Under the pieces are notes generated by a model. It was not told the DNA's origin. It saw only the letters and a list, made by a program, of their open reading frames with translations, and searched no databases. A program made the position numbers and the translations under genes. A stretch of 64,000 bases of DNA, from the NCBI GenBank assembly GCA_030062745.1, contig CP099848.1, forward strand, positions 15,301,081-15,365,080, given 5' to 3'. Positions within the stretch are counted from its first letter, which is position 1; every line of letters starts with the position of its first letter. Shown here in pieces: positions 34,221 to 47,395 of this stretch. Source of the stretch: Capitulum mitella (Eukaryota > Arthropoda > Thecostraca > Pollicipedomorpha > Pollicipedidae).

Positions 34221-34545
34221 GAACTTCGTATCTCATTTCTTCGTACGCAGAACTTCGTACTCAACTTTTCGTATCGCATACCCGCGTATCGCATTTCTTC
34301 GTGTGCGAATCTTCGTATCGCAATACGCCGTACGCACAAAACTTCCTATACGCAATTTTTCGTATCTCAAAACTTTGTACGCGCAAATCTTCTCATACGC
34401 ATCTCTTCGCATCCGCAAAATTTCGTCTACCCAATGCTTTGCATTACATTGCTTCGCATACACAGACCTTCGTATTGCATTTCCTCATGCATGCAAATCT
34501 TCGTATAATAATTCTTCGTATATGCTGATCTTCTTATCTCATTTT
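34221..34545 (+). repeat. 18-bp minisatellite (CTTCGTATCGCAAATTTT-like), copy 1
   Basis: About 18 degenerate units of roughly CTTCGTATACGCAAAATTTT with a 17-18-bp period. The same motif, reverse complemented, forms the array at 54,825-54,995. The 160-codon open frame here is a by-product of the 18-bp period. Confidence 0.85.
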
Positions 34546-35685
34546 ATTGTGCACAGATTTCCGTGCCTGCTGCATTCCTACTCCTGCGCGCAGCGACATC
34601 AGCATGTGTTCAACAGGTTTACACGGCTGTGCTTTTCCTTAGCCGCCCCGCTCCACACCCGAACCGTAGCCAGCCGCAGCCTTACCCACAGGTGTAACAG
34701 CCAGCCGTTGGCCAGCCGTGTGATTTTTTTCTCAAAATTTCATTTAAAAACATTTTTTAGGGTAAGGTGGTGCTTGAATATGAATCATATGAAGGAAAAA
34801 CAAAGCTGCAACACCATAAAAACTACCAAATTACTGCATCATGCCAGTCTAGGTGGTTACCTGTCTTTCCACTTTTAGTCATGTTTTTCCAATGACATGC
34901 ATGTGTGTATAAGTGTAACTCAGCCCACTTATCCTGTCGTTATCATCGGCAAGTTGGATGAGCCGTTCGAGTTTCAGAAACCAGCCACAGGCACATGTAT
35001 GGTTTACCTACTTAATCCATAATTATTAACCAACCTAAACTTAAAAACAATGACAGCAATGTGGCCTTAACATCAACATGACCCTGTTGATCTAACAGCT
35101 GGACTATCTTTCCTGAAAATGGCTTGCTAAACTGGTTGGGTTCGGGTAGGTAGATAGGTAGGTACACAGCAACAGTTAAAAATGCATTCATCGTTACCTA
35201 CCTACCATCCTAAATGAGTCTGTGGTGACTGCATCGGGAGGATAGCTATAACTTACTAGGAGAATGAATCGCCCAAAATGCAATACAAGTCGGCTTCATG
35301 AGAATGCAGTTATCGTTACGTCCGTAACAGAACAACCTTTGCGAGCCACAAAAAAAAACTTGCAGCAATCAGCAAGCGCAGCAAACACCACAAGGTTCTG
35401 AACCACATCAACCAACACAGCCAAGGCACAGCAACCTGGAAAATGATAAGATATGGCTCACTGAGGATTCACAGGAAGTCAATGTACAGCTCAAAGCGGA
35501 ATGGCACAAAAACACTGATATTTGGCTTCATCTACTTAAGCTTCTATTGCAAAATTATGCAAGTTTCCGAAAATGCCACAGATACGATATAAATGTCTCC
35601 TTAAACGATATGGAAGCTCTATGAAAAGACTGAACATGGCTGGCGCTTTATCGCAGTTCATGTCTGGATCACTTGATGGTATAAT
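34546..35685. other. Unassigned sequence
   Basis: No gene is supported. A small inverted repeat, TAGGTAGGTA / TACCTACCTA (about 35,155-35,204), is present. Confidence 0.4.
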
Positions 35686-35914
35686 CAGGCACGTAGCCAT
35701 TGATTTTCCGCAGGGTCATGTCGATGTCAAATTTTGTCATATGCCACTGGCATATGACGAAATGTACAGGAAAAAGTAGCAATTTTATGCAATTTGACTC
35801 ACTTTTAATGCACAGGAAAACATATAATGTTCGTTTTTGCAACATGTATATCTAATTAGGACCGCTCAGCTCAGCTGACATGCCCCCCATGGGCCCCCCT
35901 TGGCTGCGTCCCCG
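35686..35914. mobile_element. hAT-type MITE (family M1, copy 3)
   Basis: 229 bp from CAGGCACGTAGCCATTGATT to CCCCTTGGCTGCGTCCCCG, flanked by GGTATAAT (35,678-35,685) / AGTATAAT (35,915-35,922), 7 of 8. Internal matches to the copies at 22.1 and 23.9 kb include GTCAAATTTTGTCATATG and CACAGGAAAACATATAATGT. Confidence 0.85.
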
Positions 35915-35994
35915 AGTATAATTATAGAAATAAATATTAACTTGCATAATATAACTGGGGAACTATTTTGTTCTGCTGTTATTCCATATATATT

Positions 35995-36105
35995 ATTAAG
36001 GGTTAATAAGGGTTAAAATTAAGGGTTAATTAGAATCAGCCATAAATATTAAGGGTTAATTAGAATCAGCCATAAATATTAAGGGTTAATTAGAATCAGC
36101 TACCT
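35995..36105 (+). repeat. 34-bp tandem repeat
   Basis: Three near-identical units of ATTAAGGGTTAATTAGAATC followed by AGCCATAAAT. Confidence 0.9.
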
Positions 36106-37269
36106 CTCCAAACATTTGTCAGCCTCTTAGAAGGGATATGTTCAAAAGTTGGAAGCAAAGATTCAGATAAGGCGCATTTCTTGCAACCGTAACGCAAAAA
36201 AACGGGCTGCGTTGCATTCTTAGGCATAAGGCACGTGTGAAGCATGGGAAAATCACGTAGTGTAGCAGGCACAAGTCAAGGAAGGCTAGCTAGATGCATA
36301 CCCAGGCAGTTGGGACACTTACGTACTTGCCCTATGGGATTGAGATCCTAATGTTTTGCCACGTAAATAGCCATCAGGCACTGGGCAAGCAGTACCGTCA
36401 TCCTTCCCGTCTGCAACGTGTTGCACTGCCATGTGAAGATACCTATGTAGATGAAGCCTGGAATTTGTTTACCTTCACAGAATAAACTGACTTGGTATCT
36501 GGGTATCTACCCGAACCTTCATCACAGGACTGAAGCTTGAAGGTACTTTTTTATGATCTGTTGAGAATGCAGCTTGCTCAGTAGAATAAAATAACTAGTT
36601 TGTACCCCGCATTACAGCTTTCCTATTCCTCAGAAAAGTTGTGAAAGCAATGAGTTATGGCATATATGGTGTTTCTGTTTGCTATTTTATGCAACGGAAT
36701 GTTGTAATTACATACTAGGTATGGTAGGAAGTGTCAAGTAAAGTTTAGAATATAAAAACACGTGCTATATTTTGTGTGTTATCCTTAGGCAGACAACAGC
36801 CGTGGCCACAGCCGCAGCCATGTTTTCCGGGTTTCTGCAGCCGCCCCGCCCCGTTGGCCTTAGGCTGCAGACGGCCGCACGGCTGGCCGCCCCATGTAAA
36901 CCTTTAATGTCTTCCTTTTAGCACGGTAAATTATATTCATTGGCCTGGTCATACGTAAACTGCGAATGACAAAGTGCATTTGATTGGTGCGCACAAGTAA
37001 GACACAGGATTGGTGAACGGTGTCTTCCTGATTACTCATGAATGCGCGACTGTACCGACATATTAGGTTTTCTTGCCAAAAGATCAACGCATTTATTGGC
37101 CTGAAATTACATTTCACTTCCTGGGTTATGATAACTTGCAAAGTTGGAGAAGATGTGTATTGTGAAGCCTTACCACGCCTTTTTTAACGCCGTCATCATA
37201 CGAGTGCTGGCAAGCTCACACAAAGTTCAATACTTCTGACGTCGACGCACTCGTTAACGGAATTTTTCT
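36106..37269. other. Unassigned sequence
   Basis: No gene or repeat is recognised with confidence. Confidence 0.4.
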
Positions 37270-37740
37270 TTTATGTCCTTCATCCTTGCATACCGTGTTC
37301 ATAAATGAGTGTACTCTACAAACGCATTTTTTGAACGCTTACCTCGACCGGGTGGCAGAGTCCTGACACGATGTCCAGTTGACTACACGGAAGCCTCTTC
37401 AGTATCCATGTTAACCCACGCACGACCATCGGTTGCCCACGATCACGCCTGACTGGGGGGGGGGGGGGGTTCACCGCCATCCCCTCTAACTCACGAACGG
37501 TTGGTCGCACGATAAAAACAAGCACACCGTTGGAAGGCTGTGACGAGTAAAGCTCGAAACTGGTCTCATTTTTAGTTTTAGGTAATGTGAAAGCAAGTCA
37601 TGTATATGTTTCATCATAGCCGACTGCATGAAGCCGAGAAACGGCCTTAACCCTATTCCCGGAGGGCTAGACGGTATGGTCGATTCCCGGCAGGGGGGGG
37701 CGGATTCGGCCCCCCCCCCCGAGACCTCGAGAATTACACA
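37270..37740 (-). repeat. Family A fragment (inverted) plus GC-rich end
   Basis: CCCTCTAACTCACGAACGGTTGGTCGCACGA through AGCCGACTGCATGAAGCC is the reverse complement of the right end of family A (31,020-31,180; 41,150-41,320). It is followed by a TTAACCCTATTCCCGGAGGG end module seen again near 60,050. Confidence 0.7.
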
Positions 37741-38869
37741 TCCGATTTCATCGCAACAAACGGCAATCGATTTGCCATGACCTTCACTACATTTTTACAA
37801 AAAGAAATTTTCAAACTTTTGAAAGGAGTGGATACAGAAGGGCAAAAATGTCAAAATTAGGGGTATTTTTGGACTTCTTATAACTCCGTTGTTTATGAAA
37901 CGACTTCGATGAAACTGGCATGAATCGAAAGATTATGGATGCGACTTTTACCATTGGTACACACATTTGAAATTTTGAGAAAATTAATAGGCGTTCACAG
38001 GGTTCCAAAAATATGAAGATTAGTCTCTCAACAACTGAATGAACAAAGAAGGCAAAAACACTTTGTTGGCTTCTGCTAGTCATGTTATGCTAAAGAAGTA
38101 CAAATCGCATTATAATGTTTGTATAATGTTAGCATACGCGGTGCCAGGGGCATGAAAAAGGGGTAACTGTCAAGGTCACACGTTTTCAGATCACCTCGTG
38201 ACCTTTGACTTTGAATGACCTGCAGTGGCCTTGGAGTCACTTGGAATGATCTCGTGTGCATTTAATATTATCTGTAAACGTTTCCAATCATTCGGATTCA
38301 CTATTTCAAAACTTTCGTTTTACGACTATTGTGATATAGGGTACGCGCACTGACCTTTTTTCCCTGACCCAGCCTGATATCAAGCTGGAACTTGACACAC
38401 AAGCAGAAGGCACCCTTCTACGCCATAAGTATTCCGGGTTTGGCATTTCAAAAAACAGCGCCGAAACTGTTGCTATAAAACAAAACTTTAAGTTTTGATT
38501 TTGACCTGACCTTGTAAAGTGACTTCACATGAACAAAATTGTATCTGCACATTGCCCAACTATTTAGCTATACATCCATATAAAGTTTTAAGTTCTATCT
38601 TAAAAATGCTGTTCTCGGCAGACATTTTCCCTTTTACCCTCAACAGGGCCAAAAATGGCCTGAGGTACCCTCCAAAAATGTTACCTGGCTTCGCCCCTGA
38701 GCAAAATAGAATTTTGAAATTTTGTCACACCACGTTAAAAAAATAGCTAGGAAAAGTTACGAAGTTTCGTGAAGCTGCGCCAAAAAAAAACCTGGAATTG
38801 GCAAGCAAAAAACCCGAGGGGGAGGATTCAGCCCTTCCCCTGCCGGAAACAGGGTTAATCTCAAGGGCT
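37741..38869. repeat. AGGTCA/TGACCT-containing repeat sequence
   Basis: It contains AAGGTCACACG, CACCTCGTGACCTTTGACTTTGAATGACCTGC and TGACCTGACCTTG, and ends at CTGCCGGAAACAGGGTTAA, an end module shared with neighbouring repeat families. No partner copy is aligned in full. Confidence 0.45.
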
Positions 38870-39845
38870 GTGGCTAATAACGCATAGGTAAATGCACCAG
38901 CGCGCAAGTAAAGGTCCGCGGATGCCGATATACGTTTTATTTCTTAGATTTGTTCAATATATACGCCGAAACGTTGAGTTAAAGACACGACAATTTTCGC
39001 GCCGGCTGAAGGCGGGCGCCGCAGCCGGACGCAGAAAGAAATTAACGGGAACTAATTTTAGCGTTCCTTTATTTTTGCGACATAAGCCTATCCATTTAAA
39101 TTTTATTGATCTTAGTGGTTCTTGTGACGGTTTCTCATGGTCAAATTCTGGAAAAATTTATTAGTTACCAACCTACACAAATGGCGGAGCTTTATCCGCG
39201 AGAGCCTGTTTATTTCCAAAATATTATTTCTTTTCAAACTTTTTGAGGTTCTTTGTATTAGTTACGTCTGTGCAAGCCAGTTCTGCCATTTTCTACCCAT
39301 CCTGAGCAATTTACCGCTGATTTTGACTGTGGTACATTTTGGCTCACAACAGTTATTCGTGGCCCGACCTCAGGTCAATGGCTGGAAGTCATTGATACTT
39401 TGCCCAATGACCGTAACTGGATGTCTGCTTCACTCTACACTAGAAATGTTATGAAAAATTCCGCCAAATTCCGAGAAAAAACGACATGCCTTAAAAATGG
39501 GCTTGACCTTAGGTCAATGACCCGGAAAATTCCGAAAAATCTGAGATAGCAGATTTGTTGCATCTATCGAGATCACTAATCCACTGAAAGTTTTATTGTG
39601 ATATCTTGTTTTGCGAAAAAGTTGCAGGGCGCTAAACGTTTTCTGGACATTGGCCCGTTTGACCTAACCTAGGTCACACATCTGACTTGACCTGAGGTCA
39701 AAACTTTGAACACAAGGTGTAGAAATGATCAAGCAAAAGGTACACAAAGTTTCGTGGCCTCTGTGTTTCTTTGTTCTCTCGCAATCCCAGAAAAACCTCC
39801 GGGAGGGGGCGGTCAACTGCCCCCCCCCAAAGTCGGGTGGGTTAA
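38870..39845 (-). repeat. Family A (copy 2, inverted)
   Basis: Reverse-complement copy of 30,115-30,960 and 40,255-41,080, ending at AAAGTCGGGTGGGTTAAA. With the next copy it forms a head-to-head inverted repeat around a 0.4-kb spacer. Confidence 0.85.
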
Positions 39846-40254
39846 ACTCTCCATAAAAGCAGATGTATGGTAGTTTTGCCTCTTGGTCCATGCTTTGTTC
39901 TATGAATATTGGAGTCAGATAACTGATGAATGAAATGAGCCATATGCAGAGAAAATAAGCGTGCACCCTAACCTAACTTTCAGTGGTCACCCTTGAATAG
40001 GTGACCAGTGGTGCGTTCACAACGCAGTTGACCCGGCACCGCCTAGCGTATTTGTGTACCCGCAACCGCCTGGGGGTGTAAAAAAGGGCACCTGTTATCT
40101 CAGGATCCAACTGTCGGATCTAACTGAGAGAAAAAAAGTATTTCACCATGACATTTTAGAGGATGGCCTGCCGCAACCATCGCTTTATCCAGAAACAGGG
40201 CGATCGCTCATTTCCTTTCGAAATATAATTGCTGGATATTTGATATAATGTCAT
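39846..40254. other. Spacer of inverted repeat pair
   Basis: Contains TAACCTAACTTTCAGTGGTCACC and a GGCACCGCC...GGGGGTG module resembling a family B end. No gene. Confidence 0.4.
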
Positions 40255-41335
40255 TTAACCCGCCCCGACTGGGGGGCAGTTGACCGCCCCCCAGAGATTT
40301 TTCCGAGATTGCGAGAGAACGGACAAATGCAGCGCCACGAAACTTTGTGGACCTTTTGCTTGATTATTTTTACACCTCGTAACTAATTTTTGACCTCAGG
40401 TCAAGTAAGGCGTCTGACCTAGGCCAGGTCAAGTGGACCTATGCCCAAAAATGTTCCGCCTCCTGTAACTTTTGACGGAAAACATGGTATCACATTAAAA
40501 TTTTCAAGGGTTAAAGATTTTAGCAAATGCAAAAAATATGTTCTGTCGGATTTTTGGTAAGTGTTCGGCTTGCCTAGGGACCTTTTTAAAAGGTTTTTTT
40601 TTTAAAAGGGGAGAAATTTTAAAAAAAAAGAGAGAGGGGGGTCATAAGTCCAAATGCACTGCCATCAAAATCGGCGATGTCTCAGATCGGGTTGAAACCG
40701 GCAGAACTGGCTGGCACAATTGCGACTAATACCAGGAAGTTCAAAAAGTAAGCTTAAAAGTCGCATGTTTTGGGAATAAATAGACTTTTGCAAATAAAGC
40801 TTCGCCAATTGTGTAAACTGATAACTACTGAGTTTTTTCCAAAATTTAAGAGTGAGAAATCATCCCAAGAACCACTGGAATCAAGAAACAAGACCTTAGA
40901 AAGGCATATTTCGCGAAAATAAAAGAACGCCAAAATTAGTTCCCGGTAATTTCATACCCGCCTTGGTCGTCGGTGCCCGCCTTGCAGCGTCGCGAACAGT
41001 CACCGTGTCTTTAACCCAACTTTTCCGTGTACATATTGAAGAAATCAAAGAAATTAGGCGTGTATCGGCATCTGCAGACTTTTACCTGCCCGCTGGTGCC
41101 TTGATCTAGCCTTTTATTAATCACAGCCCTTGAGATTCAGGCCGTTTTCTTGGTCTCATGCAGGCGGCTATGAGAAAACATATATAGGGCGTAAATGGCT
41201 TACATATTATCCAAAACCAAAAATGAGACCAGTTTCGAGCTCTACTCGTCACTAGTTTTCCAACAATGTGCATATTTTTATCGTGCGATCAGCTGTTCGT
41301 GAGTTAGAGGGGGACGGTGAACCCCAGTCGAGCGT
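40255..41335 (+). repeat. Family A (copy 3)
   Basis: Begins TTTAACCCGCCCCGACTGGG and ends near TTCGTGAGTTAGAGGGGGAC. Collinear with 30,115-31,235. Confidence 0.85.
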
Positions 41336-41854
41336 GCATGGCGGCGTCCCACAGTGGAGCGCGGGTTACATGTCTTACAACGCAGATTTCCATTCATAAG
41401 TTGTCACTTTGCAATGCCGTACTAGTCTTCCTGTTATCATGTAGGTGTCCACGAAAACTTCATTGTGTATCTGTTTACATATTGTATTTAGCAGTTATCA
41501 TTCTTGAATCCATTTAAAGGCCAATGATTGTCTTCAGCTTCTTTTGCGCCTTTCCAGACGTTGTCATTGCAACATGCTGCGCTTATGCAGCATGCTCAGC
41601 GGCTTGGCATCCTGGTGCATACCCTGTCATTATTTCCCCATAACCCGCTTCCTGTCATACAACTGTCAACCATGAAACCAATGGAAATCTTTGCCATGTT
41701 TACAACTGGTCCATCGCATTCTCCACGCGACACTCGTTCCCTAGCTGTGTCGAGATAAAGGCAAAAATACGAAATACGCGAAATTTATTCGTCAATGAGC
41801 ACTACACAGCCCTAGTGCGACCACGTTCACAATGCGCTTTTGCGCACGAACAAC
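41336..41854. other. Unassigned sequence
   Basis: No gene or repeat is recognised. Confidence 0.4.
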
Positions 41855-44458
41855 TTTGCAACTGGGTCATTCCATGTCAAATCGCACATGAGTTGACTAA
41901 ATGAATGAATCTGAATGAATTGGCCCATTTCGATTCTGATGAAATATGATACGCTCATAGCACCTATCAAAGAAATGGCCAGTCATAAATTCTTAGCCCC
42001 GGGTGACCTCTGAGGTGAAAGTTACAGGTCATGAAAGGTCGTGAAAGATCACCGATTTTTACGAACGTTGCATGACTGAAATGCCCATAATTCGGTGACA
42101 GACTGTCACAGAAAAGCGCGATTAGCGCCATTGCATAGAAAAATGTTCCAGCTTTTATAAATAAGTTTATGTTTTTGGTGGCCTAGGGATGACTTTTGAC
42201 CTGACTAGATCACACTGAACATTTTTGGTTTTAACCATGACCCACCGTGGCCTTCGCGAAAGTGTACTACAATATGTCCCCAAATATTTACAATAAGCGT
42301 GACCAGAAAATCATTTCTGGACAAACTGAAACTTTTCTTTCAGGTATCTTCAATGATCCCGCGCAGTGGGAGGGGGTTTCGCGCTAACGCGCATTGGAAG
42401 GGGATCTAAAAGTGCCTCCCTCCGATCTCGGCAACAAAAAAAGCTAGAGATATGAGATTTCATGGACAGGGTGGGGCTATAACGATTTACATTGTGTGCA
42501 ATTTTCATGATCCTAGGTCGATATCTTCAAGGTCAAATGGGGTGGAAAAGGTCAACTTTGGACACTTTCTCGGCCCATACAGATCATTCCGCACAACTTT
42601 TGGAACGAAGGGGAAAGGGCGTTTGTTTGGTCGTTAAAACGTGGAATACGACAATTTTCATTTATCTGGCGTCTTGACTGAGGATTTTGGGTTGAGGTCG
42701 TATCAGGCCATTGACCTATGGCGTCACTTTTTCATCTTTTGCAGATCAGATTGCGAACAACACGGACTATGTATGTTGTGTACTTCGTTATGTTTGCCTG
42801 ACTTCAAATGCTTGAAACTTCAAAAATGTCCGGCTGATGTCCAATTTTTTTACGTCATTCGACGAGTTACTCAATTGCCATAAATGCCACAAATAGCAGC
42901 AGCCAGCTCCGGTCCGTGCGCCAGTGCGGATCCCCCGTCCAGTGCGCGTGTTAAGTGTTGCTGAGTGGCGCTTGGGAAATGTGTCCTGAAGCTATTTCAC
43001 GAATATTAATTGATTTCGTGCCTTTCGTTTCTCGGATTGTTTTACAATTTGGTGAACACAATGTCCTGCGTGGCTGCTGCACATCACCTTAGTTTTAAAT
43101 TACTTGACACGAAGGGTCAAGGGTCATGACACCCTGTCACCAATCGATTCCCTGCCATCCAGATTTGACATACCCGTTCTTCACATTTCTACGGAAATGA
43201 GCCTACCAGGTGTTCTTAGGCCTTTAAGCCGACTGAGACAGTCTTAATCGAGCATCTGGGCTTTTTAAGGTCAACCGAGGCCATTGACCCCGAGTGACCT
43301 TGAATTACCAGGCCTCGGACCATTCATAGGGCAATGCTTCCGAATACCACGCATATTTTTGACGTACCGAGGTTTGCATCTATGGAAGATTCCATGGGCG
43401 TTGTTCTTTCATGACGTCAACCCCTGAATGTTGGAAAAGTTAGAGGTGAAATGGACAGCTTCGTGTAGAAGCAGATAGAGGTGATGATTGAAATACGTGC
43501 CAAAAAAAAAACAAAAAAAAGAAAATTCCGTTTTATCCAGGACATAAAATGAACATAACAAGTCGATGCGTGCAAAATGGATGCAAAATTCGAAATCAGC
43601 GCCCCAAATCCATAACTGATCTGGAGTCAACATCGGCAATCCACGGTCGACTGATGTTTTTGGCCCCGGTTGACCTTCCAAAGGTCCCGATGCACGACTA
43701 GGGTTACCTCAGTTGACCTCAGGACCTAAGAACGGCCGGTGGCCTCACTTTCGTGCAAATGAGAAGATCGGGTACGTCAGATTCGGAGGACAGGAGTCGA
43801 TTGGCGACAGGGTGTCATGACCTTTGACCTTTCTGGTCAAACAACTTGAAACTAAGCTAGTATAGCAGGCACGCAGAACCTTGTGCACACCAAGGCGTAG
43901 AACAATCGCACAAACACAAACGCACGGAATCAGTCATTATTCTTGAAATAGCTTCTTGGTATATTTCTCAAGCTCCCACTGAGCAACATTAAGTTGAAAA
44001 TAACAGAAAAGCTCCAATCTGCCCAGAATGTTTTTCCACCACGCGTCTTGTAGATATTTGGGGACATACCGTATTAAATTTTTGCGGGAGATTATGGTGG
44101 GCAAGCATGGTTAAAACCAAAAATGTTCATTGTGACCTAGTCACGCCCAAAGGTCATCCCGAGCTAACTGAAAAATGGATTCATTTATGAAAGGAGGAGC
44201 ATTTCTCTTTCGACTGGCACTAATTGCGCCTTTCTGTGGCAATCCGTCACCGATTTATAAGTATTTGAACCATGCAAGATCTGCAAAAATCGGCGACGTT
44301 TCTTGACTTGTAACCTTTGACCTCAGAGGTCATCCAGGGCTAAAAATTTGTGGCTGACCATTTTTTTTAAAAGATACTATGAGCGAACCAAATCTGATCG
44401 AAATCGGAAGGGGTTGGGTCAATTCTTGTGCGATTTGACGTGGAATGACCCAGCTGCA
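41855..44458. mobile_element. Foldback element with roughly 0.8-kb inverted arms
   Basis: Ends TTGCAACTGGGTCATTCCATG and CGTGGAATGACCCAGCTGCAA are inverted. The left arm (41,855-42,355 plus 42,956-43,290) pairs with the right arm (44,458 down to about 43,680) with clear but incomplete identity. Landmarks are CAAATCGCAC, AGGTCATGACACCCTGTC.CCAATCGA, GAATATTAATTGATTTCGTGC / GCACGGAATCAGTCATTATTC and CCAAATATYTACAA. The left arm is split by a family C insertion. No transposase is seen. Confidence 0.8.
42356..42955 (-). repeat. Family C copy 2, inserted in foldback left arm
   Basis: Inverted relative of 13,225-13,640 for its first part. Its last part (42,780-42,920, TCGACGAGTTACTCAATTGC...) matches 8,530-8,650 inverted, showing that families B and C share modules. 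The segment has no counterpart in the opposite arm of the foldback. Confidence 0.75.
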
Positions 44459-44574
44459 ACTGCAACGAACTTTTTCCGTCTACAGGAATACAAACGCACC
44501 GTTTATTCATTCACGAGAATCATGGGAAAACAAAAAGTGCATGACGTTTTTTGCCACAGACATCCCTAATCAGC

Positions 44575-45205
<631 letters not shown>

Positions 45206-45288
45206 ATTAAAAAGATGAAAAGCCGATCTGTTCTGCAGTGAAGAGCTTGGGGCATCTTTTTCCGATTCTTTTCAACGTCATTCTTTAC

Positions 45289-45384
45289 GATTTCATGTCG
45301 CCTTATCCCGAGGGTTGCGTCCATGATGCCGTCGATCTCGCTGAGGTCCTCGCTCTGCTTGAGCGCACCGACGTTGTGCTCCCT
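45289..45384 (-). CDS. Candidate internal exon, unknown product
   Basis: An acceptor (AATAATTTCAG, AG at 45,386-45,385) opens onto a phase-0 frame beginning REHNVGALKQSEDLSEIDG. Almost every codon in its first 26 ends in G or C, matching the GC-rich codon use of the confident exons and contrasting with AT-rich flanks. The downstream end is unclear: the best donor is ATC|GTAAAG after 45,289, giving 32 codons, phase 0/0. No family is recognised. It could be an internal exon of the same minus-strand gene used after a phase-0 junction, an exon of another gene, or a captured exon fragment. Confidence 0.45.
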
Positions 45385-47395
45385 CTGAAATTATTTCACG
45401 TTAGGTCAAACTGGTATAAATGAGAAAAAAAGCAAACTAATAGATCTTCGCTAGGTCAGCTACCCTGGTATTTTGCTGTTCTACGGCCCAAAAATAGCGC
45501 ATGCAAAATTTCGCATCTCGAAATTAATGTTTCACCTCCATCCCATGAGCTCCGAGGTTTGTCCCCTCGAGCGCAATGGAGGATGTGATGAGTGAAAATC
45601 AGTGATCCCAGAATAGACCGTTATGGCATAGCATAACTGTATGTCGTGCTTATGCATTCACTGCAACTTTTCCAACCTCCAAAATAGTTTACTGTGTACT
45701 TGGAAGATGTTCTGGGCCAATTCTGACCTATACAAGTCACGAGAACTCCAAGCGACGCGGCTCGCCGCTTCCGAATCACTTGCACCGCCGGACTTGACGA
45801 TTTTTTCCTCCTGTTCTTAAACTTAATGTGCAGTTTTGCTGCCACGCAGTCCCAGAGCATATACGGATACCAATCTATGTATGCGGATTACAGGCAGTTT
45901 TGTTTCTTTACAGTTATGCGTGCTAAAAAACTGTGCTGCATACTGAAATGGGTCATTTGGATTGTTTTTACGGTGTTGCACGTTTTACGGCGCAAAAGCG
46001 CGTGTGAAGGTTGCATGCCATTCTATAATAAACAACACATGACTTCTTTGCATTTTTCAGATGCAGATTAATTAGGTTTTCTCATTACAGTTTATAACTT
46101 GTCATTAATGAAACCATGTAGCGCGATCAAGGTCCGATTCGTATTACAAGCTACACTTATTTTTGAACAATAATTTATCTGAAGAAGTCACATGGGCATA
46201 TTTCAACAGTCAGCAATTTGATGTGATCCGAGCAATCGATCCGAACAATGGATAAACTTGAGAGTGTAAAAGAACCAAGATAACAAGAACCAAGAACCAA
46301 GATAACGGAGAACCAAGATAATGAAACATAATGTGTAATGGCACAAAATGGAAGGACGGTTCTTGATATCCAATCGAAGTCTATCGTCCCAAACATAGGC
46401 AAACCGAAAGGGTGCACCCCCTTCGCTTAACAGCAAATGTTTTGCATTTTCGCGATAGAAAGCAGGGAAAATTTCGGCTTTGCACTAAATCAAACGAGAC
46501 GTCTCTGGGCCGGGGATCTCCACCCTAGGGGAACCGCTTTGCATAATATAAATTTCAGGATCTTGGATTGTAGAACTCATATACTCCCTCGGCGTCGGGT
46601 TTGGAATACAAACAATTTAGGCCAAATCGTGGACTTACCTGATCCCAATGTTCCAGCACCAACGCACGCGGTCTTTGACGTCGACACTCGGCATTCCGCA
46701 CGGTTCAAGTCCAGACCCACTGATGGCTGGACGGAAGTAACTGCCTTGTTAGCTCCTGCTTCGTAATCGCCTGTCCGTGCATGCGCATATTTATGCTCCG
46801 AAAGGAATCTCGTTGGTTGTCGCCAGAATCTCTATGGTTCATGATCTAAGCGTAGGTAATCTAGGCAGATGGATCGTAGCAGAATGAAACATTGACTACC
46901 AGTGGCCTGAACTATGTTCAAAAAGAGAAAGAAGCAATCCGAGTAGGGATTTTGGAGGACAGCTCATTGTGGACGACGAATGGAGCTTTTGGGTCGTGCA
47001 TTTATTTATGGACAATTAAAAATATGTCTTTGTTTTAGCAACTTATTGTATTCCTGTTAGCAGTTAGCCTCATTTTGTTCTGCTTTTATCTCTCAGAAAT
47101 TTCTCTTTATTAATGTTATGAGGATTAGTGGAGGATTGATCTAGCCAAAATCCATTATTTGACGCCGAACTAAGACGTTTTTTCTCTGAGTACTGAGCCG
47201 GTCTACCATCAGGCGATAGCCCTGAGTCTTTCAATTCAGAAAACACTGTTGGCCCCTGTCACGGGCTGATGACGCCACAGGTCACGTAAAACGCATAACA
47301 CGGCGTCGGAAAAACTGACATCGGTTTACACATCATATCGTCGGCAATACTGGTCTCAGAGCCTTCAAACGAGTATCAAACCAAAGGACACGATC
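45385..47395. other. Unassigned sequence
   Basis: Mostly AT-rich. A strong minus-strand donor CAG|GTAAGT lies near 46,637, preceded by frames open for 35-60 codons on that strand, while the plus strand is also open (46,437-46,766). I could not decide on an exon. A short AACCAAGATAA direct repeat occurs at 46,273-46,321. Confidence 0.35.

Noticed and set aside
34046-34878. Frames of 160 and 191 codons
   Set aside because: They arise because the 18-bp period keeps frames open; no conserved protein pattern beyond the repeat.
46437-46766. A protein-coding exon on either strand near the GTAAGT donor at 46.64 kb
   Set aside because: Both strands are open and codon bias does not choose between them; no acceptor or homology supports one.
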